Shown: one piece after another, positions 45,407 through 54,256 of the stretch
Position numbering within the stretch: the first letter of the stretch is position 1
Layout: every line of letters begins with the position of its first letter
Assembly: GCA_000170815.1 (NCBI GenBank)
Contig: ABCO01000004.1
Span: 62,001 to 126,000 of the forward strand
Reading direction: 5' to 3'
Source of the DNA: an unidentified eubacterium SCB49
Lineage (GTDB): Bacteria; Bacteroidota; Bacteroidia; Flavobacteriales; Flavobacteriaceae
Length of the DNA: 64,000 nt
Program-made: the position numbers and the translations under genes
Notes under the pieces: model-generated
Seen by the model: only the letters and a program-made list of their open reading frames with translations
The model's database searches: none
Told to the model about the DNA's origin: nothing

Positions 45407-47587
45407 TTAAAACTTTACTGTAGCACCTAGCAAAAAGTTGATTGTAGCTTGCGGAAAATACCCAGCTCCTTCTATCGTTGTAACAACTCCTGGCTCTGAA
45501 TAATCATCATCATAGGTGTAGAAATACCCATTATTCACATATTTGTGATTAAAAATGTTATTTACTAATCCAGAAAAGACAATCTCTTTTACAACAGGAA
45601 TATCTCTAAGGGTATAAATTAGGTTTAAATCACTCACAAAATATGCATCAAGTGTAGAACCTTCACTATCTATATTACCCATATATTGTTTGCTTACATA
45701 CTTTGACAAAAAGCCTATTTCAAAGTTTTGTATTGGGCGAAACACAATAGCATTTCCTGCTACTACAGCTGGTGAAAAAGCAAGGTTTGTATTTCCTAAG
45801 TTAGTTAACACACCATCTCTTTGAAAATAGAAATCCTTATTTTTATTACTACTTAAAGCTACATTAGGTTGTATTCTTATTTTTTCTGAAACAGCGATGG
45901 TTGCATCTACTTCTAGCCCTAAACGGTAACTCTTACCGCTACTTGCTCTAATAGGTTGGCCTATATCATCAAGTGCTCCAGTTAAGATTAATTGGTCTTT
46001 GTAAAACATATAATAAGCATTCGTATTTACTTTTACTTTTTCTGAAGCAAAACGCCATCCTAGTTCTATATCATCTAGACGTTCTGCTGCAAAAAGACCC
46101 TCTTCAAAATCATCATTACGTGGTTCTCTATTAGCTCTACCATAAGAAACGTATAATTGATTTTTTTCATTATGTATGTATGAGAGTCCCGCTTTTGGGT
46201 TAAAAAAGTCGTACGTTACATCTACATTTAAAGGCGCTCTGTCTGATGTGAGTCCATCAATAGTGTGAGACACAAAACGTCCTTGCAAATCTCCAAAAAC
46301 AGCCCATTGGTCATTTATTTTAAACGTAGCTTTAGTGAACATTGTAAATTCTTTTTTTACACCTGTCGCATCATAATAATGCTCTTTATAATCGTAACCA
46401 ATTGGGTATTGGCTATATAATATTTCGCCAAAATGATCTCCATCATAGTAGCTATAAAACAAGCCACCAGAAACATCCCATTTTTCATCTTTATAGTTTA
46501 CATTTCCATTTACTGCATAATAGTCATTGTCTAACCAACGACGACGAATATAGTCTGTCTCCTCAATAGTTTCTCCATCAATCACAATAGGTTCTGCGCC
46601 CAAAAACTCAAAATCACCTGCATCTTTAAATTGCTCAAAATAACCACGACCATAGGTATAATTTAGAGACAAGTTGGTACGCCAATTACTGTTAATTTTT
46701 TGATTCCACAATAATTGATAATGGTCTTGCGCGTAATTATCTACTTCATTATCATAAAAACCTTCAAAATTTCCATCGGCATCAAACATTTGCCCAACGG
46801 TATTAAAGGTTCTATCATTCGCTAGCGTTTCTGCATCAATACCGTAATAAGCTTGATAGGTTTCTTCTCTACCACCAAAAGCGAGTGCTTTTATTAATGT
46901 ATTATTGTCTTTGTACGCTGCTTGTAAAAAGTAAGATTTCAGGTCTGAACTTGCACGATCTATATAGCCGTCGCTCACAATATTAGATAATCTACCTGCA
47001 ATTTCAATGTGATCATTAAGCAAGCCTGTTGTAAATTTCACATTATGCTTACGCGTATTAAAAGAGCCAAAAGAATTAGAAATTTCGCCTCCAGCTTCTT
47101 CCTGAACTGCATCTGTCAATAAATTAAGACTGGCTCCAAAGGCGCCACTTCCGTTTGTAGAAGTACCCACACCACGTTGCAACTGTAAGCTCTCTACACT
47201 AGATGTAAAGTCTGGAAGGTTTACAAAAAATGTACCTTGACTTTCTGCATCATTAAAAGGAATACCATTAAGGGTTACATTAGTTCGCGAACCATCGCTA
47301 CCACGTACCCTAAAATACGTATACCCAACACCAGCACCAGCATCACTTGTAGTTACCACAGAGGGCAAATAATTGAGCATAAAAGGGATATCCTGACCAA
47401 GATTTCGCTTTTCAAGTTCTTCGGCAGTAAGGTTTGAGTGTGTAATGGGAGAGTCTGCTTCTACTCTTACAGATTTTATTAAAACCTCTTCAAGCGTTTC
47501 AACCTTAGTCGTGTCTTGCACTTTTTCTTGTGCAAAAACACTTAAGCTACTACATAAAATAACTGCGGAAATAGTAAATAATTTCAT
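45407..47587 (-). CDS. TonB-dependent receptor, probably thiamin uptake (Omr1-like)
   Basis: A 726-residue TonB-dependent outer membrane receptor. The signal peptide ends near residue 20 (VFAQ), a TonB box follows (LEEVLIKSVRV), then a plug domain with RVRGSDGSRTNVTLNGIPF and a beta-barrel ending in a Lys-Phe pair. A TPP riboswitch lies about 170-330 bases upstream on the same strand with a promoter just before it, so it is controlled by thiamin pyrophosphate and most likely imports thiamin or a precursor, as the Bacteroidetes Omr1 family does. Adjacent PnuC and kinase genes support this. Confidence 0.88.
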   Translation of the reverse strand: MKLFTISAVILCSSLSVFAQEKVQDTTKVETLEEVLIKSVRVEADSPITHSNLTAEELEKRNLGQDIPFMLNYLPSVVTTSDAGAGVGYTYFRVRGSDGSRTNVTLNGIPFNDAESQGTFFVNLPDFTSSVESLQLQRGVGTSTNGSGAFGASLNLLTDAVQEEAGGEISNSFGSFNTRKHNVKFTTGLLNDHIEIAGRLSNIVSDGYIDRASSDLKSYFLQAAYKDNNTLIKALAFGGREETYQAYYGIDAETLANDRTFNTVGQMFDADGNFEGFYDNEVDNYAQDHYQLLWNQKINSNWRTNLSLNYTYGRGYFEQFKDAGDFEFLGAEPIVIDGETIEETDYIRRRWLDNDYYAVNGNVNYKDEKWDVSGGLFYSYYDGDHFGEILYSQYPIGYDYKEHYYDATGVKKEFTMFTKATFKINDQWAVFGDLQGRFVSHTIDGLTSDRAPLNVDVTYDFFNPKAGLSYIHNEKNQLYVSYGRANREPRNDDFEEGLFAAERLDDIELGWRFASEKVKVNTNAYYMFYKDQLILTGALDDIGQPIRASSGKSYRLGLEVDATIAVSEKIRIQPNVALSSNKNKDFYFQRDGVLTNLGNTNLAFSPAVVAGNAIVFRPIQNFEIGFLSKYVSKQYMGNIDSEGSTLDAYFVSDLNLIYTLRDIPVVKEIVFSGLVNNIFNHKYVNNGYFYTYDDDYSEPGVVTTIEGAGYFPQATINFLLGATVKF

Positions 47588-47760
47588 TCGTTCTAAAAAA
47601 TTAAGACGAATAAAAGAGGTGATTATTCTTTGTGAAAGTTGTATTTGTGTACCCGCCGAATGATTTGAGAATCAAGAACTAAAAACTTTGATTCAAATAT
47701 GTACTCCGACTGCGCTCAGTGTGACAAAAGGCTTTAAAACCAGTCAATCTCTGAAGCAAA
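47588..47760 (-). other. leader between TPP riboswitch and receptor gene
   Basis: This stretch is the part of the 386-base gap between arfB and the receptor gene that lies after the riboswitch. It holds a hairpin with arms at 47663-47675 and 47688-47698 and a short dispersed-repeat-like sequence at 47703-47726. I see no coding potential in it. No standard T-run terminator follows the riboswitch in this stretch, so control may be on translation or by another mechanism. Confidence 0.5.
47703..47726. repeat. dispersed intergenic repeat fragment
   Basis: ACTCCGACTGCGCTCAGTG and flanking bases resemble the palindrome-like CTTCGACTGCGCTCAG element scattered through intergenic regions of many Bacteroidota and other bacteria, as I recall it. 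Only this copy was noticed in the window. Confidence 0.45.
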
Positions 47761-47917
47761 TTTCCTAAACAGCATTACCTGTTCCAGGTTCTATGGGTAT
47801 AATCTCAGCCAAAAAGATTTCAGATTTTGGAATGATGACATTAGATTTTTTAAACATTTAAATCTTAAATCTGTAAGCTACATTCTACAATCATTAATCG
47901 ATCGAGCACCCCTTTGA
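47761..47917 (-). promoter_or_regulatory. TPP (THI-box) riboswitch
   Basis: On the minus strand the conserved pieces appear in order: AAGGGGTGCT at the 5' side, GGCTGAGATTATACCC, GAACCTGGAACAGGTAATGC and TTTAGGAAA at the 3' side. These match the THI element that binds thiamin pyrophosphate. An extra long stem (P3 extension of about 85 bases) separates the first two blocks. It lies upstream of the TonB-dependent receptor and directly after a promoter, so thiamin status should control receptor synthesis. Confidence 0.93.
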
Positions 47918-47926
47918 GATGTGGTG

Positions 47927-47958
47927 CAAAGATAGATTCATTTTTCATTCTGAAACAA
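47927..47958 (-). promoter_or_regulatory. promoter for the riboswitch-receptor unit
   Basis: Minus-strand TTG (47958-47956), 21 bases, TATCTTTG (47934-47927), an exact TAnnTTTG box. The expected transcript would begin about at the 5' end of the riboswitch. It is located between arfB and the riboswitch. Confidence 0.55.
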
Positions 47959-47973
47959 CAAAACTTCAAAATA

Positions 47974-48378
47974 TTAATCTAAAGAAGGACGCTTTCTATT
48001 GGTTTTTTTAAGTGCTTGATTCTTTTTTAACTTCAATCGCTTTTCAATCACAGCTTTAGAAGGTTTTGTTTTCTTGCGCTTTTTTTGAACCTTTAAACTT
48101 TCAGTAATCAAGTTTAGTAATCTTTCTATAACAATGGCTTTGTTTTTATGTTGACTACGTGTTTCACCACAATTTAGTACTATTGTTCCTTCACTAGAAA
48201 TTTTATTTTTTAGTTTTTCGTTTAGCCGTATTATTTCTGAAGGAGCGAGTGCATTTGAGTGTTGCACATTAAAATGAACTTCTACTTTTGAGGCCGTTTT
48301 ATTTACATGCTGACCTCCTGGGCCACTGCTTCGCAATGCTTTAAAAACAAGCTCTGTAATAAGTAGATTTTTATCCAT
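47974..48378 (-). CDS. arfB: peptidyl-tRNA hydrolase ArfB (YaeJ family)
   Basis: A 134-residue ribosome rescue factor. The release-factor GGQ motif is in SSGPGGQHVNKTASKVE near residues 17-33 and the basic C-terminal tail (LKKNQALKKTNRKRPSLD), which enters the mRNA channel, is present. It frees ribosomes stalled without a stop codon. It overlaps the DUF4301 gene by 8 bases and ends 16 bases before the promoter of the riboswitch unit, so it is the last gene of the upstream transcript. It has no obvious link to thiamin. Confidence 0.92.
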   Translation of the reverse strand: MDKNLLITELVFKALRSSGPGGQHVNKTASKVEVHFNVQHSNALAPSEIIRLNEKLKNKISSEGTIVLNCGETRSQHKNKAIVIERLLNLITESLKVQKKRKKTKPSKAVIEKRLKLKKNQALKKTNRKRPSLD

Positions 48379-49900
48379 TATACATTGGGTTATGTTCTTT
48401 TTTCAGCAGATCATTTACCGTCTTTACAGGGTTAAATGTTGCCAATGGCACTTCTACAAAAATGGTATTCCAGTAAGCCATCGCGCCGTTCCATAAGCCA
48501 GGAAGCTCAAGAACTTTTATTGATTTTCCTTGATATGATTTTTGAGTTACAAAACCACTATCAACATCTTTAAAATCATGTAAATTAAATGTATTGCCTT
48601 GGTAATCTTTTACACCACAGACCAAATCTACTGGGTTAAAATGGGTAGCATTATCAAGTAATTGTTTTTGAGAAATAGCTTCAGTATTTATTTGTGCTGC
48701 CTCCACTATTTGTAGAGAATCTTCTCCATCCTTTCGTACCCAAAATGGTCCACCACCAGGTGCTCCTGTGTTTTTTACGACTCCGCAAACTCGTAAAGGT
48801 CTATTCAAAATGTTTTTTATTTGATCTACAGTTTCTGGTTGCGATGTATTATACAACGTAGTTGAAATAAATAATTTTATTTCGGCAAGCTTTTCTTCTG
48901 TAACAGCATTTTCAAGCTGCTTTAGATAATCAAATACTTGCTTTTGCACTACTAATAGTTTTCCTGCTAATACTTTTTTATAATGTGCTATTTCAGAAAC
49001 ATATTTAGGACAAACTACATTATCTATATTTTTTATAAAAATTAAATCTGCATCAATATCATTAAGGTTGCTAAGCAAAGCACCGTGACCAGAAGGTCTT
49101 AATAATAAAGCGCCATCACCTGTTCTTACAAAATTTAACTCTTTATCAATAGCAACGGTATCTGTTTCTTTTTTCTGAAAAGAATACGTAATTTCAAATG
49201 CTGTTTTTGTCGCACTAACAACACGATTTTTAATGGCCGTATAGTGTTCCTTAAATTTATCTAGATGTTGTTCGGCAACAGTAAAATGAACATTTACTTT
49301 TCCATTTGAAGCAGCAAAAAAAGTAGCTTCAAAGAGTTGTTCTTCAAAAGCCGTTGTAGAATAATCTTCATATTTATGAAAAGGTACTAAACCTTTTGGC
49401 ATATTTCCGTAGTCTAAACCATCGCTCTTAAGTAAGATTTCTGTTAAAGCTAAAAGGCGTGATCCTTTTGACATTTCATTAAAAGTTGGGTAGACTGTTT
49501 CTACCAATTTTAAAACGTGATCAGCAAAAGGGAGTTCTTTAAAATTATTGAAAAACGCCTTAGTGAGCGCTTGTTCTTTTTTATCTAAATAAACGTCTAT
49601 CGATTCTTGTTCTGGATTAAATTCTTGTAAAAAACTAACGAGGTGCTTAAACATCCTAGTTGCTGCACCCGAGGCTGGCACAAACTTTACAACATCTATT
49701 GTATCTAAAACCTTGTTATAAGCTGCCACCAACTTTTGTTGTTCTGCGTCGCTAAGTCTTTCTATACCATTATCAATGGTAGCTGCCGCCACAACAGCTG
49801 CAAACGGAATCCCTTTTACAAGAGCTTCACGTTGCGCCTCTACATTTTTAATAGTGATGCCTTTATTTTTTAAATATAACGTATCGTCTGTTGTAAACAT
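48371..49900 (-). CDS. DUF4301 protein, nucleotidyltransferase-like motifs
   Basis: A 509-residue protein matching DUF4301 in length and in its motifs. A FVPASGAATRM motif (residues 73-83), RPSGHGALL (268-276), IKNIDNV (about 290-296) and GAPGGGPFWVRKDG form a set reminiscent of UDP-sugar pyrophosphorylase type GT-A enzymes, which have GGxGTRxG, PGGHG and NVDN motifs. The match is motif-based and remote. It lies between the NadR-like kinase and arfB, in the transcript that ends before the TPP riboswitch. The function is unknown. Confidence 0.72.
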   Translation of the reverse strand: MFTTDDTLYLKNKGITIKNVEAQREALVKGIPFAAVVAAATIDNGIERLSDAEQQKLVAAYNKVLDTIDVVKFVPASGAATRMFKHLVSFLQEFNPEQESIDVYLDKKEQALTKAFFNNFKELPFADHVLKLVETVYPTFNEMSKGSRLLALTEILLKSDGLDYGNMPKGLVPFHKYEDYSTTAFEEQLFEATFFAASNGKVNVHFTVAEQHLDKFKEHYTAIKNRVVSATKTAFEITYSFQKKETDTVAIDKELNFVRTGDGALLLRPSGHGALLSNLNDIDADLIFIKNIDNVVCPKYVSEIAHYKKVLAGKLLVVQKQVFDYLKQLENAVTEEKLAEIKLFISTTLYNTSQPETVDQIKNILNRPLRVCGVVKNTGAPGGGPFWVRKDGEDSLQIVEAAQINTEAISQKQLLDNATHFNPVDLVCGVKDYQGNTFNLHDFKDVDSGFVTQKSYQGKSIKVLELPGLWNGAMAYWNTIFVEVPLATFNPVKTVNDLLKKEHNPMYNG

Positions 49901-49903
49901 TCT

Positions 49904-50464
49904 TTATTGTCCTAAATTTTCCAGTGCTTTTACAGCTATCTGTAATCGCTCTTCAATGGTTCCTTTTAAAATAACGTAATGACACTCATTATCTTTTAAG
50001 TAATTTTCAAAAATAGAAAAAAGCATTTTCCTATCGTTAGGTCTGTCTCTTAAATCGTCTTTTTCCCATGGTGTATCTATATAAGTGAGTAAAAAAAGAT
50101 CATATTTAGACTGAGAAGCTGCTTTTAGTATTTGTTTCGGACAAAAACCATCATAATAAAATTTTGAATAGACAATAAGTTCATCGAGGTTCGTATCACA
50201 AAAAAGAATTTCATTTGCCAATACAACTTTTTCATTTTCTAATTGTATTTGCCCTTTTGCTATAGGCATTAGATCTTCACGAGTACACACTTCTTTTTTT
50301 GTATCCCATTTATCTTGCAAATAGGTACGCATGTATTCTGACACCCATTCTGTATTGTAATGAGATGCTAGTGCTTTTGCCAATGTGGTTTTACCAGAAG
50401 ACTCAGGACCAAAAAGCACCACTCTTATGCAATCGTTGCTTGTTTGTTTAAGTGCTTTTTCCAT
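49904..50464 (-). CDS. NadR-like P-loop kinase
   Basis: A 186-residue ATP-binding protein resembling the ribosylnicotinamide kinase half of NadR. The Walker A motif GPESSGKTT is at 19-27 and FCDTNLDEL carries a probable Asp for catalysis. No adenylyltransferase domain is present. It overlaps the PnuC-type transporter by 40 bases, strongly suggesting coupled translation. In this thiamin locus it could phosphorylate thiamin after uptake rather than nicotinamide riboside; this is inference from context. Confidence 0.8.
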   Translation of the reverse strand: MEKALKQTSNDCIRVVLFGPESSGKTTLAKALASHYNTEWVSEYMRTYLQDKWDTKKEVCTREDLMPIAKGQIQLENEKVVLANEILFCDTNLDELIVYSKFYYDGFCPKQILKAASQSKYDLFLLTYIDTPWEKDDLRDRPNDRKMLFSIFENYLKDNECHYVILKGTIEERLQIAVKALENLGQ

Positions 50465-51057
50465 GCTAGATAACCTCCTATGGCAATAAAAGTGAATAAA
50501 AAATATTGAAAACTAGTAAATGTAAATCCTTTGTAAAAATAGAGCGGTACCGAAATTATATCTCCAATAATCCAGTAAATCCAGTTCTCAATTTTACGTT
50601 TTGCCATTAACCACATACCAACAAAAAAGATTGCTGTAGTTACCGTATCTACGTAAGCTGTCCAAGAGTTCCATTTATCAAAGACTTGGTATATTACAAA
50701 TACAAAAACCAATGTAGCTACAAATATAAATGCCGAAATTTTATGCTCTTTTATACTTGCTCTACCCATAGGTGTTATGGCTGTATCACCTTCTTTTCTG
50801 GTCCATAAATACCAACCATACAGACTCATAATGAAATAATACACATTAATCATCATATCACCTAGTAGCGCCCATTTTAGTAGAAGGTAAACAAAAATGG
50901 CAGTACTAATCATACCTGTAGGAAATACCCAAACACTATTGCGCCAAGAACAAAACACAGATACAACACCAAAAAAAACCGCAACTAATTCTAAAACAAC
51001 ATCTAGCGTATCATACGCAGCATATTGTCCAAAAAGGAAATCAAAAATGGGGCTCAT
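50425..51057 (-). CDS. PnuC-family transporter, probably thiamin (PnuT)
   Basis: A 210-residue membrane protein of the PnuC family with about seven hydrophobic helices. Conserved segments WVFPTGMISTAIFVYLLLKW, YYFIMSLYGWYLW and NWIYWIIGDIISVPLYFYKG fit the family, which transports vitamins by facilitated diffusion with kinase trapping. It overlaps the kinase by 40 bases and the thiamin-binding-like protein by 17 bases. The nearby thiamin-binding-type gene and TPP-controlled receptor suggest thiamin (PnuT) as substrate, not nicotinamide riboside. Confidence 0.85.
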   Translation of the reverse strand: MSPIFDFLFGQYAAYDTLDVVLELVAVFFGVVSVFCSWRNSVWVFPTGMISTAIFVYLLLKWALLGDMMINVYYFIMSLYGWYLWTRKEGDTAITPMGRASIKEHKISAFIFVATLVFVFVIYQVFDKWNSWTAYVDTVTTAIFFVGMWLMAKRKIENWIYWIIGDIISVPLYFYKGFTFTSFQYFLFTFIAIGGYLAWKKHLNKQATIA

Positions 51058-51301
51058 ATTCGCTTCTATCAGTTTTTACAATTTTCATATACATCAAGCC
51101 ATTATCAACAGCTTCGAGTGCTGTTTTCATTTCTACTTGCAGCACTTTCATTACGGCATCATACTCGCCATACACTTGTGTACTTAAAGGGTTTTCTAAT
51201 ACTGTAAGTCCAGAATCACGAAGTTTTTTTATGAAGTTAATAATCGCTGGCTCAAAGTCATCTTGCAATGGGGTAAGCGTAAGTTCTACTGAAATATTCA
51301 T
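51041..51301 (-). CDS. thiamin-binding-type protein (MTH1187/YkoF family)
   Basis: An 86-residue protein of the small ferredoxin-like fold known from MTH1187/YkoF. It opens with ISVELTLTPLQDDFEPAIIN and has GLTVLENPLSTQVYGEYDAV, the typical family pattern. Related proteins bind thiamin or its precursors. It overlaps the PnuC-type gene by 17 bases and starts a run of five overlapping or closely spaced minus-strand genes that leads towards the riboswitch and receptor. A thiamin-handling role is inferred from fold and neighbours. Confidence 0.78.
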   Translation of the reverse strand: MNISVELTLTPLQDDFEPAIINFIKKLRDSGLTVLENPLSTQVYGEYDAVMKVLQVEMKTALEAVDNGLMYMKIVKTDRSEYEPHF

Positions 51302-51361
51302 TTTTGAAATTTTGTATGGTAAAGATACTTATAGTAAAAGCACTAAAAAAACGAACTTTAC

Positions 51362-52060
51362 TTAGACAGCTTCAAAAACCGTCCCCATCACTACAAGGTC
51401 TGCTCCTGCCTGATACGCTTGTTCTCTTTGCTCCTTTGTTCTTATTCCTCCACCCACAATGACCGGAATGGAAAGTGTCTTTTTTACACCTTCAATAATC
51501 GGTGTCGAAACAGCCATTTTTGCACCACTTCCTGCTTCAAGATACACCAACTTTGCACCCATTAACTGACCCGCTAATGCAGTGTCGATTATTTCAGAAA
51601 CAGACTCTTGAGGCATTGCTGTTGTCGCACTTACTCTTGCCACAGCAGACTTATTACCCCCATCAATTAATAAATAGCTAGTAGGGATAACCTCTAAGCT
51701 AGTATTTTTTAATACAGAAGCCGCCCTCACTTGCTGCCCAATTAAATAATCTGGATTTCTTCCCGAATGTAAAGACAAGAAAAGCAAAGCATCTGCTTTT
51801 TCTGTAACTTGTTGATGGCTACCAGGAAACAAAAAAACGGGAAGTTTACTGTGTTTTTTTAAACCTGAAACCACTTCATTTATAGCATTGTTTTCATCTG
51901 TACTTCCGCCCACAAACAGATGGGTAGTTTCTTCAGGGAGTGTAGAAAGAAAACGAAGTGTGTTAGCTACGCTAAATTTTTCTGGATCTATTAATACAGC
52001 TAATAATTTTTGCCCATTTTTTATCGAGGCTATTATTTCAGAATAAAAAAGTCCTTGCAT
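51362..52060 (-). CDS. geranylgeranyl/heptaprenylglyceryl phosphate synthase (PcrB-like)
   Basis: A 232-residue TIM-barrel enzyme of the GGGPS/PcrB family, which joins a polyprenyl diphosphate to glycerol 1-phosphate. The opening LLAVLIDPEKFSV, the glycine-rich phosphate-binding FVGGSTDE, YLEAGSGA and the closing VIVGGGIRTKEQREQAYQAG segments match. Such enzymes occur in archaea, some Firmicutes and Bacteroidetes. The actual prenyl donor is not known. It is one base from the phosphopantetheinyl transferase gene and so probably co-transcribed. Confidence 0.88.
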   Translation of the reverse strand: MQGLFYSEIIASIKNGQKLLAVLIDPEKFSVANTLRFLSTLPEETTHLFVGGSTDENNAINEVVSGLKKHSKLPVFLFPGSHQQVTEKADALLFLSLHSGRNPDYLIGQQVRAASVLKNTSLEVIPTSYLLIDGGNKSAVARVSATTAMPQESVSEIIDTALAGQLMGAKLVYLEAGSGAKMAVSTPIIEGVKKTLSIPVIVGGGIRTKEQREQAYQAGADLVVMGTVFEAV

Positions 52061-52061
52061 A

Positions 52062-52694
52062 TCACGCTTCTATAATGGCATATACTAAAGTAAAACCTTC
52101 AAACTCAAAAAAGAAAATAGTGTAATCTTCTATTTTATCGAATGCAGAAACTCTTGCTTTTGATTCTGGTTCATCTAAACTAAAATTCTCTACATAAATA
52201 TGCTCTAAAAAACGGACTCCCGGTCTAGAAAAACTTTTATACAATGACTCTTTTGCCCCCCAAACCATCGTTAGTTTTCTTACAAGAGCATCTTCATTTG
52301 CTATTGTTCTGTATTCCTCGACAGGTGTAAATTTATGCGCTATTTTTAAAATCTTATCACGCTGTTTTTCTATATCGATCCCTACTTCAATATCACTAAT
52401 TATAATCGCAGAAAAAATATAACTATGTGTGATTGATATTTTTTTACCGTCTTTTAAATAAGGCTTACCGTTTTGATCATAAGACAAATCAAAATCTGTA
52501 TATCCCTTTTCTTTTAACAAATGACGCACACTCATAAAACCTCGTTTGTGCAAATCGCTTTTCATCCCATCAACGCGAGATTGGCAATGTGCAGTGAGCG
52601 AAATTCCCGCAGCAAGATTTTCAAAAGATTCTGTGATCTTCCAAACGAGTACTTCTGTGGTGGGATTTACTGTTATAGTTTTGTAAAGAGGCAT
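52062..52694 (-). CDS. 4'-phosphopantetheinyl transferase
   Basis: A 210-residue enzyme of the Sfp/AcpT superfamily, adding phosphopantetheine to carrier proteins. The metal site GIDIEK (Asp107, Glu109) and the WGAKESLYK motif (Trp145, Lys148, Glu149) are present. Length is typical of the Sfp type. Which carrier protein it serves is unknown; no polyketide or peptide synthetase is in the window, so it may modify a fatty acid carrier or another partner. It is followed after one base by the PcrB-like gene. Confidence 0.88.
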   Translation of the reverse strand: MPLYKTITVNPTTEVLVWKITESFENLAAGISLTAHCQSRVDGMKSDLHKRGFMSVRHLLKEKGYTDFDLSYDQNGKPYLKDGKKISITHSYIFSAIIISDIEVGIDIEKQRDKILKIAHKFTPVEEYRTIANEDALVRKLTMVWGAKESLYKSFSRPGVRFLEHIYVENFSLDEPESKARVSAFDKIEDYTIFFFEFEGFTLVYAIIEA

Positions 52695-52834
52695 TAATAA
52701 TTAAGGGATTATGAGTATTTTTGCTGTCTGAAATCTAAAAGATTAAAAATAAGTAATTAAACTTAATAATCTCGACTGATCCAATTAATGATTTAATAAT
52801 TGCTTCTGAAATATTAAGAAGAAAAATAAACTAT

Positions 52835-54145
52835 ATGTCTACAGAAACAAAACCTTACGTTGCAAATAAAGTAAAAGACATTTCGCTTGCCGCTTGGGGA
52901 AGAAAAGAAATTGAGCTTGCAGAAGCAGAGATGCCTGGCCTTATGTCATTGCGTGAAGAGTACAAAGATGAACAACCATTAAAAGGTGCTCGTATAGCAG
53001 GATGCTTACACATGACTATCCAAACAGCTGTTTTAATTGAAACACTACAAGCTCTAGGAGCAGAAGTTACTTGGAGTTCTTGTAACATTTTCTCTACGCA
53101 AGATCAAGCAGCAGCAGCTATCGCAGCAGCTGGAACCGCAGTATATGCGTGGAAAGGAATGACAGAAGAAGAATTTGACTGGTGTATTGAACAAACTCTT
53201 TTCTTTGGAGAAGACAAAAAACCACTAAACATGATTCTTGATGATGGTGGAGATCTTACTAATATGGTATTAGATAAGTACCCAGAATTAGCTGCAGGAG
53301 TTAAAGGATTAAGTGAAGAGACTACAACGGGAGTTCATAGATTATATGAGCGTGTAAAAAACGGAACATTACCTATGCCAGCTATCAACATTAATGATAG
53401 TGTAACTAAGTCTAAATTTGATAACAAATACGGTTGTCGTGAGAGTGCTGTAGATGCGATACGTCGTGCTACAGATATCATGCTTGCTGGTAAACGCGTA
53501 GTAGTATGTGGTTATGGTGATGTAGGTAAAGGTACTGCAGCGTCTTTTAAAGGAGCTGGAGCTATAGTTACCGTTACAGAAATTGACCCAATTTGCGCAT
53601 TACAAGCTGCTATGGATGGTTTTGAAGTTAAAAAACTTGAGACTATCGTGCCTAACGCAGATATCGTGATTACTACTACAGGTAATAAAGATATTGTACG
53701 CCCTGAGCACTTTGAGGCTATGAAAGACAAGACTATTGTTTGTAACATAGGTCACTTTGATAACGAGATTGATGTGCCATGGTTAAACAAAAACGCTGTA
53801 AAAGACGAAATCAAGCCACAAGTAGATAAGTATACTTTTAACGGTAAAGACATCGTACTTCTTGCAGAAGGGCGTTTAGTAAACTTGGGTTGTGCTACAG
53901 GCCACCCTAGTTTTGTAATGAGTAACTCATTTACAAATCAAACATTAGCTCAAATTGAGTTATGGAAAGATAGCGACAAGTACGAGAACAAAGTATACAT
54001 GCTACCTAAGCATCTTGATGAAAAAGTAGCAAAATTACACTTAGCAAAAATAGGAGTTGAGCTTACAGAACTTCGTGAAGACCAAGCAGCTTACATTGGT
54101 GTGACTGTAGAAGGACCATTTAAGCCTGAGTATTACAGATACTAG
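52835..54145 (+). CDS. ahcY: adenosylhomocysteinase
   Basis: A 436-residue S-adenosylhomocysteine hydrolase, splitting SAH to adenosine and homocysteine with bound NAD. NAD motif GYGDVGKG is at 226-233, substrate residues include Asp136/137, Lys192, Asp196 and Cys201 ([10 protein letters not shown] and CRES), and the C-terminal PFKPEYYRY supplies the conserved Lys/Tyr. It keeps methyltransferase and radical SAM metabolism going by removing an inhibitor. It is divergent from the phosphopantetheinyl transferase and ends in a strong terminator. No SAH riboswitch was recognised upstream. Confidence 0.96.
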   Translation: MSTETKPYVANKVKDISLAAWGRKEIELAEAEMPGLMSLREEYKDEQPLKGARIAGCLHMTIQTAVLIETLQALGAEVTWSSCNIFSTQDQAAAAIAAAGTAVYAWKGMTEEEFDWCIEQTLFFGEDKKPLNMILDDGGDLTNMVLDKYPELAAGVKGLSEETTTGVHRLYERVKNGTLPMPAININDSVTKSKFDNKYGCRESAVDAIRRATDIMLAGKRVVVCGYGDVGKGTAASFKGAGAIVTVTEIDPICALQAAMDGFEVKKLETIVPNADIVITTTGNKDIVRPEHFEAMKDKTIVCNIGHFDNEIDVPWLNKNAVKDEIKPQVDKYTFNGKDIVLLAEGRLVNLGCATGHPSFVMSNSFTNQTLAQIELWKDSDKYENKVYMLPKHLDEKVAKLHLAKIGVELTELREDQAAYIGVTVEGPFKPEYYRY

Positions 54146-54220
54146 TTGAAATCAAAATTAAAGCTGAAATCGAAAAATGAATTTAGCTTGATTGTTTTCT
54201 TTGGAAATAATAAATATTTG

Positions 54221-54256
54221 AACCCTTGTGACTTTATAAAGTTACGAGGGTTTTTT
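54221..54256 (+). terminator. intrinsic terminator after ahcY
   Basis: AACCCTTGTGACTTT and AAAGTTACGAGGGTT form a long stem with two G-T pairs, followed by a T run, 76 bases after the ahcY stop codon. Confidence 0.85.

Noticed and set aside
52695..52834. Possible SAH riboswitch upstream of ahcY
   Set aside because: No conserved aptamer pattern could be recognised in this 140-base gap; only a TATTTTTG box at 52716-52723 is notable.
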